DNA from: Fratercula arctica
Taxonomy: Eukaryota > Chordata > Aves > Charadriiformes > Alcidae
NCBI GenBank assembly: GCA_947846985.1
Contig: CANTUZ010000014.1
Coordinates: 9,965,837-10,029,836 of the forward strand
Reading direction: 5' to 3'
Length of the DNA stretch: 64,000 nt
In this document: piece by piece, positions 59,801 to 64,000 of the stretch
Layout: every line of letters begins with the position of its first letter
Position numbering within the stretch: position 1 is the stretch's first letter
The notes under the pieces: model-generated
What the model was told of the DNA's origin: nothing
The model's database searches: none
Seen by the model: only the letters and a program-made list of their open reading frames with translations
Translations under genes and position numbers: made by a program

Positions 59801-61986
59801 GGGGCCCTTCCCCACGCTGGGTGACCACAGCCCGGTTCAAACGCACTCCCCTCGGGGCTGCTCTGAAGAGCTTCCTCCTTCCCCAGGCACAGCGGGGCAT
59901 CCGGAGAAGCTGCTGCAGAGGCGGGCAAAGTTCTCCCTCCCCGTGCTGCCAAGCCAGAGTCCAGGCAGAAGGCAGCAAGACCTGGGGGAGAAGACTTCTG
60001 CCAGGTGAGACCTCGTTGGATGGGATGAAAGGGATCCTTGAGCCCAGGTAGAAGAGACGTCCCCTTTGGACACTCCAGCTGGAGGGACTCAGGAAGGTCC
60101 CCGACACACGCCCCACGGTTTTCATGAGCTCGTTTGCCTCATCACAGGCCCCTTAGTGGGGAGGATGGCAGATGGTGAGTGTGCCCCACATCGCTTTGCC
60201 TGCCCTTCCAGCAGACCTGAGGTGCCGCCCTCTCCGCTGCATCTCCAGCCCATCCATCTGATGTGGCTCAGGGAAGGCTCCCCCATCCCGCAGGAAACGG
60301 CCCCACCTCCCGCGCCTCTTCTTCCAGCCTGGGGAGTTTGGATCCCACATGAAAATGGGAGACCAACCTGCCCCACGCTCATGCCGACTCCTGCTGCTGT
60401 CTCTTTGCAGTGTGCTCCCCCCGTGTCCAGGCAGCTCCCCCAGGACGAAGGAGGCCGTCAGGCAGGAGCCTGCGCCCGCAGCCAGGCCCACCGCTGCCAT
60501 CCCGTCCTCTGAAAGCTTCAGGAGAATGCTGCAGGTACGTGCTCTGCCTTGCTGTAACTACCGTGCTGCTCGAGACTCGGCAAACGCCTCTGTGTGCAGA
60601 GAGCCATCCTGAAAGGGTCCCTTGGCCTCTTTTCGTTGTCACCTGTCTGTCACCTCCTTCAGATCTTCTTGACGAAAAGGAAGGCGCTGCGCACCCTTCC
60701 CGCCTGTTCTTGCCCCCTGGGTCATCAGGAAACACTTGATTCTGGCCAGGGGCTATGGAAAACGTGCAAGTCCTTTCGAGGCCGTTGACAGTGGAGGTCT
60801 TTGGTGACTCAGCTGTGTCTGCCATGAGCTGAGGAGCCTGGCAGGACTCTGATCTGGGCAGGGGCAAAGTGCTGCCGACTGGGCGGCTGAGGCAAGGGGC
60901 ACCGACGTGGCTCAGAGCCGGAGGAAGCCCCTCCAGGAGCGGAGACTAATCCTGCCTGCTGCTGCGTTTCCATCCTCTCCAGGAGGTCTGGCAGCTCTCT
61001 GCAGAGTGGGAGAAATCAAAGACCCGGTGCGAAGAGCAGCTGCAGCGAGCGAAGGCGGAATCGGCGGCGTGGGAAGCCTGGTCTGCAGGGGAGGACCGAA
61101 AGCCGCCCCAGGTACGGGCAGCCATTGACAGCACTGAGAGCAGCAGCGACCCTCCCTGTCGGGGCACCCAGGGTGGCAGGTCTCATGGGGTGGGAGCAGG
61201 ACTGACACCCAGCTGCAGGGCAGGGCTCTGCCTGCTCGTCCCCGTGCGGGAGAGATGGGCAGCAGGACGCGAGGGGCAGAAGCAGCCATCAGCCCGTGAC
61301 GACGGGCCCGCGGTGCAGAGTCTCCCGGCGCCCAGGTCCTGCTGCAGGCTCCTTTGGAGAGGTCGTCTGGGAAATGGCACCTCTGTTTGCCCTCTGGTTT
61401 GCTGAGAGCGTCTCCTCCTTGGCAGGCCCTCGGCACTGGAAGCACTTGGATTCCCCACCCTCCAGCCCAGCCCAGGAGAAAGGAGGCCAGGCAGGGGTGG
61501 AGGAAGGCTGGAAACCCTCTCCCAGCAGAGGAGACGGCAGCAGCAGCCCAGCTGGCCAGACTCCGTCCTGAGTAAGTGTGCGCCTGCTCCGCCACAGCCT
61601 GGGGCAGTGGAGCAGCCGTGACCACGCCGAGACGTCCAGGTTCCCCGTCCCTGCATCCCGGGGCTGCACAGGACACCCTCTGATGTCTCCTAGCCCAAGC
61701 ATGAGCCAGGTTACCCCCACAGCCAAGGCCCCAAACTCACCCGCAGGGTGAAAGGGTGGGCACACGGGGGACAGGGTGGGCGCAGGGGCTGGAGGCGGGC
61801 AGAGGCAGAAGGGTCTCCGGCAGAGGCTGAGGGATGACGTTTCCCTCTTGTTGCAGCCCCCTTTCCCCACGAGCCGCCCAGGTCCTCAGAAGGCTGGAGC
61901 CGCACCAGGCACAGAGGACCATATACAAGCACGTCGCTGAGAGCAAGAGGCAGCGTCAAGAGCAGCAGAGGCAGCTCCCCTGGTAA
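56868..61986 (+). CDS. CCDC81-like protein, complete 11 coding exons
   Basis: Coding exons: 56,868-56,946; 57,609-57,670; 58,110-58,263; 58,516-58,772; 59,170-59,255; 59,684-59,772; 59,887-60,004; 60,411-60,534; 60,983-61,111; 61,426-61,571; 61,857-61,986 (TAA). All junctions are GT-AG and phases agree, giving about 457 residues (human CCDC81 is about 650). Residues 25-185 match the paired HU-like domains of CCDC81: VTIWDAVSAYILGQLRLDKG, GLGTF, RRPVFQLN, VRDTILLYSFQL, FKDIGVL, MRFYYD. The C-terminal half is charged and coiled-coil prone (EVWQLSAEWEKSKTRCEEQL; RIRR, QRQEQQRQ). CCDC81 is linked to centrosomes or cilia in vertebrates, and bird genomes carry expanded CCDC81-like families. Whether this is the orthologue or an avian paralogue is open. 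The middle exons 5-8 are poorly conserved and rest mainly on splice phase. Confidence 0.88.
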
Positions 61987-62259
61987 CTATCTCCACAAAG
62001 GGACGGTGCCTCCCCTGGCTGCAGGGCCCTTGCCTCCGCTGAGGGCAGCCCTGGGGGAAAGAGGGGATTTCTCTGACAGCCCTCGTGAGACAGAAGCAGA
62101 TTTTGGAGGCTGGCTTTGGGCTGGACCTCCCTGACACCCAAGGGGACTGCCTGGGCACCCACAAGTGGCTTTCCATGGGGGATGTAAAAGCACTGGCTGA
62201 AGGCAGAGGGATCCCTCTGGTGGCTGGCTCTCTCCTTTCCAAACCACAGAGCACGTCCT

Positions 62260-62660
62260 TCCCTCGCAGATGCCTTGCCCCCAGGGGGGACACCTGTACG
62301 GGACACCCAAGGTCTCAGCCCCACCGGACTCAGCCCCAGGCTGACCAGCTGCACCTGGGACCTTCTCAGGGGCGTGGGCATCAGGGGCCTGTCCCGCTTC
62401 ACAGACACCTTGAGGCTTCATGGCAAGCAGATCCCAACACAGGCGGCCCGAGCCACGCCTGCAGGACTTCTCTCCCTTCTCCCTGTGCCTACGATCACAC
62501 GCTTTTCTTTCTTCCTCCCTAGCCCTAGATGCTGGTACCGCAGCAGAGGGGAAGGTGCCGGGAGCGGCGGCTGTAGCAGTGGCTGTTAGCCAAGGGGCTG
62601 GAGGCTTCTCAGCTGCTGAGATGCACCTACAGATCCAAAATAAAGAGCTCTGGGGCTGCT
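62260..62660 (+). other. Possible spliced 3' UTR exons of the CCDC81-like gene
   Basis: The stop region reads CAGCTCCCCTGGTAACTATC, so TG then GTAACT could also be a donor. AG acceptors follow at about 62,274 (CCTCGCAG) and 62,520 (CCTCCCTAG). Splicing to the first would create TGA at the junction, changing only the last residue. AATAAA at 62,639-62,644 is the likely polyadenylation signal. Confidence 0.5.
62639..62644 (+). other. Polyadenylation signal of the CCDC81-like gene
   Basis: AATAAA followed within 30 bases by GCTCTGGGGCTGCTCCCAG. It is about 650 bases after the TAA stop. Confidence 0.7.
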
Positions 62661-62689
62661 CCCAGCCGGACTGACTGGCCCGTGCCTGG

Positions 62690-63110
62690 CGATGGATGGG
62701 TCTAAAGGGTTTAGACACACCCCAGGTGTGATCCCAGACCTGCTCCTCGGGGCAGGAGGGACTCGAGTCCACACACACCCCACAGCGGGAACACGTGCAG
62801 CCCCACTCCTGCACATGCCAACACACAGGCAGCACCAGGAGGCTCTCGCGCTCTTCCCGGGAAACCAGCAGAGCTGGTGCCTCCCTGAAGCGCCTGCAGG
62901 CTCCTGCACGCAGCGTGGAGAACCGCCAGCAGGGCCAGAAGTCTGCGCGTGATGAGCGGGCTGGGACCCCCGGGGGAGCGCGGAGGTGTGGTGGGTAGAT
63001 GGCACGGCGGGAGGGCTGCGCTGCGGGGACACGGGCTCCTCGGGAAGGGCTGTCTGGGAAGGCGAGGTGGGGGACTTGCCTCCAGCTCGGGGTGGGACAG
63101 GAGACAGCTT
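62690..63110. other. Intergenic, nothing recognised
   Basis: This short GC-rich spacer between the CCDC81-like gene and a CR1 shows no feature I can support. Confidence 0.4.
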
Positions 63111-63119
63111 ACGGTTCAG

Positions 63120-63840
63120 GGTCAGCAGGCAGACCAAGGTGGGTGCCATGGTAGCAGGTATCTGCTAGAGAGCCCCTGTTCGGGAGGGAGCTGGAGAGGA
63201 GGCCTTCAACAAGTGAAGGAAGCCTCACGTTCACAGGCCCTGCTCCTCATGGGGGACCTGAACCACCCGGGTACCTGCTGGAAGGACAATCCAGCAGGGC
63301 TCAAGCAATCCAGGAGATTTCCAGAGTGCGTTTCCTGGCACGGCTGATGGAGCAATCACGAAGGAGAGGTGCTCTGCTGGAGACCTCGGACTGGTGAAGG
63401 AGGAAGAACTGGGTGGGGATTTGAAAGTCAGTGACCCTGAGACGGTGGAGTTGAGGATGTGGAAGGGGGGGAGCGGGGGCAAAGAGCAGGACCACAGCCC
63501 TGGCTTTCAGGACAGCAGACTGCAGCTTTTCAGAGCTCTGCCTGGAAGAATCCTGCGGGATGTGGCCTCGGAGAGAAGAGGGGTCCTGGAGAGCTACTTG
63601 ACATTGACGGACCACCTGCGTGGTGGAGCGACGGAGCTGGTGAGGGGTCTGGAGCACAAGTGCTGTGAGGAGCAGCTGAGGGAGCTGGGGGTGCTCAGCC
63701 TGGAGAGAAGGAGGCTGAGGGGAGACCTTCTCGCTCTCCACAGCTCCCTGAAAGGAGGGGGCAGCCAGGGGGGGTCGGGCTCCTCTCCCAGGTGACGGGC
63801 GACAGGACAAGAGGAAACGGCCTCAAGTGTAAGGGTCCTG
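63120..63840 (+). mobile_element. CR1 LINE, internally deleted
   Basis: The left part (63,180-63,420) is from the endonuclease region: LLMGDLNHPGTCWKDN, then a QSRRFPECV motif and the RRGALL-type block. The right part, from about 63,625, is from the far 3' region (GATELVRGLEHK, LSLERRRLRGDLLAL). The whole reverse transcriptase domain between them is missing, so the element is a deletion derivative. Confidence 0.88.
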
Positions 63841-64000
63841 CTCTCTCCTCCCCGCTGCGACCCGAGCGCACGACTGCCCTTCCTGCCCCTGCCCTCGTGC
63901 CGTGGGACCTCGGGGGGTGGAAAGGACCGACAGACTCGTGTAGTTACGGAATCTCTTGGTTATCTTCAGGTTTGGCAGGTTGTGGGTTTGGCAGGACCGA

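Overview
The window is bird nuclear DNA. Eleven or more CR1 LINE fragments (several ending in the ATTCTGTG-type 3' tail), avian ERVL-type LTRs, compact GC-rich genes with minisatellite introns, and vertebrate splice signals all point to Aves. No species can be named from the sequence.

Layout, left to right. (1) 1-6,400, plus strand: the C-terminal half of the major vault protein gene (MVP), very GC rich. Its introns hold a CR1 and several tandem arrays that look like copied exon starts. (2) 6,400-17,400: intergenic, GC falling, with CR1 copies and an LTR-like repeat. (3) 17,440-28,360, minus strand: the RABGGTB locus, decayed as a protein gene (lost start codon, in-frame stop, frameshift, deletions). 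It still has a CpG-island promoter, several intact-looking splice sites and three SNORD45 box C/D snoRNAs, two with both 18S rRNA guide sequences intact. (4) 28,400-32,500: AT-rich repeat, a young CR1, a second CR1 piece and a solo LTR. (5) 32,518-45,864, minus strand: a complete, intact 12-exon ACADM gene (mitochondrial medium-chain acyl-CoA dehydrogenase, 423 codons), with its CpG island at about 45.6-46.0 kb. (6) 46-55.6 kb: CR1 pieces, a partly deleted endogenous provirus bounded by a 6-bp target duplication, and two further solo LTR-like segments. (7) 55.65-62.65 kb, plus strand: a CpG island and a complete CCDC81-like gene (HU-domain family). (8) A rearranged CR1 near the right end.

The most interesting signal is the RABGGTB locus. 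The protein reading frame is broken, yet the intronic snoRNAs, their terminal stems and 18S antisense elements, a TOP-like start and splice donors are kept. The simplest reading is that the locus now serves mainly or only as a non-coding snoRNA host. The second is in MVP, where exon starts with their 3' splice sites appear to have been copied repeatedly into the preceding introns. The third is the gene order itself: MVP, RABGGTB-ACADM and a CCDC81-like gene lie on different human chromosomes.

All alignments were made by eye against remembered protein and rRNA sequences. No search was run.
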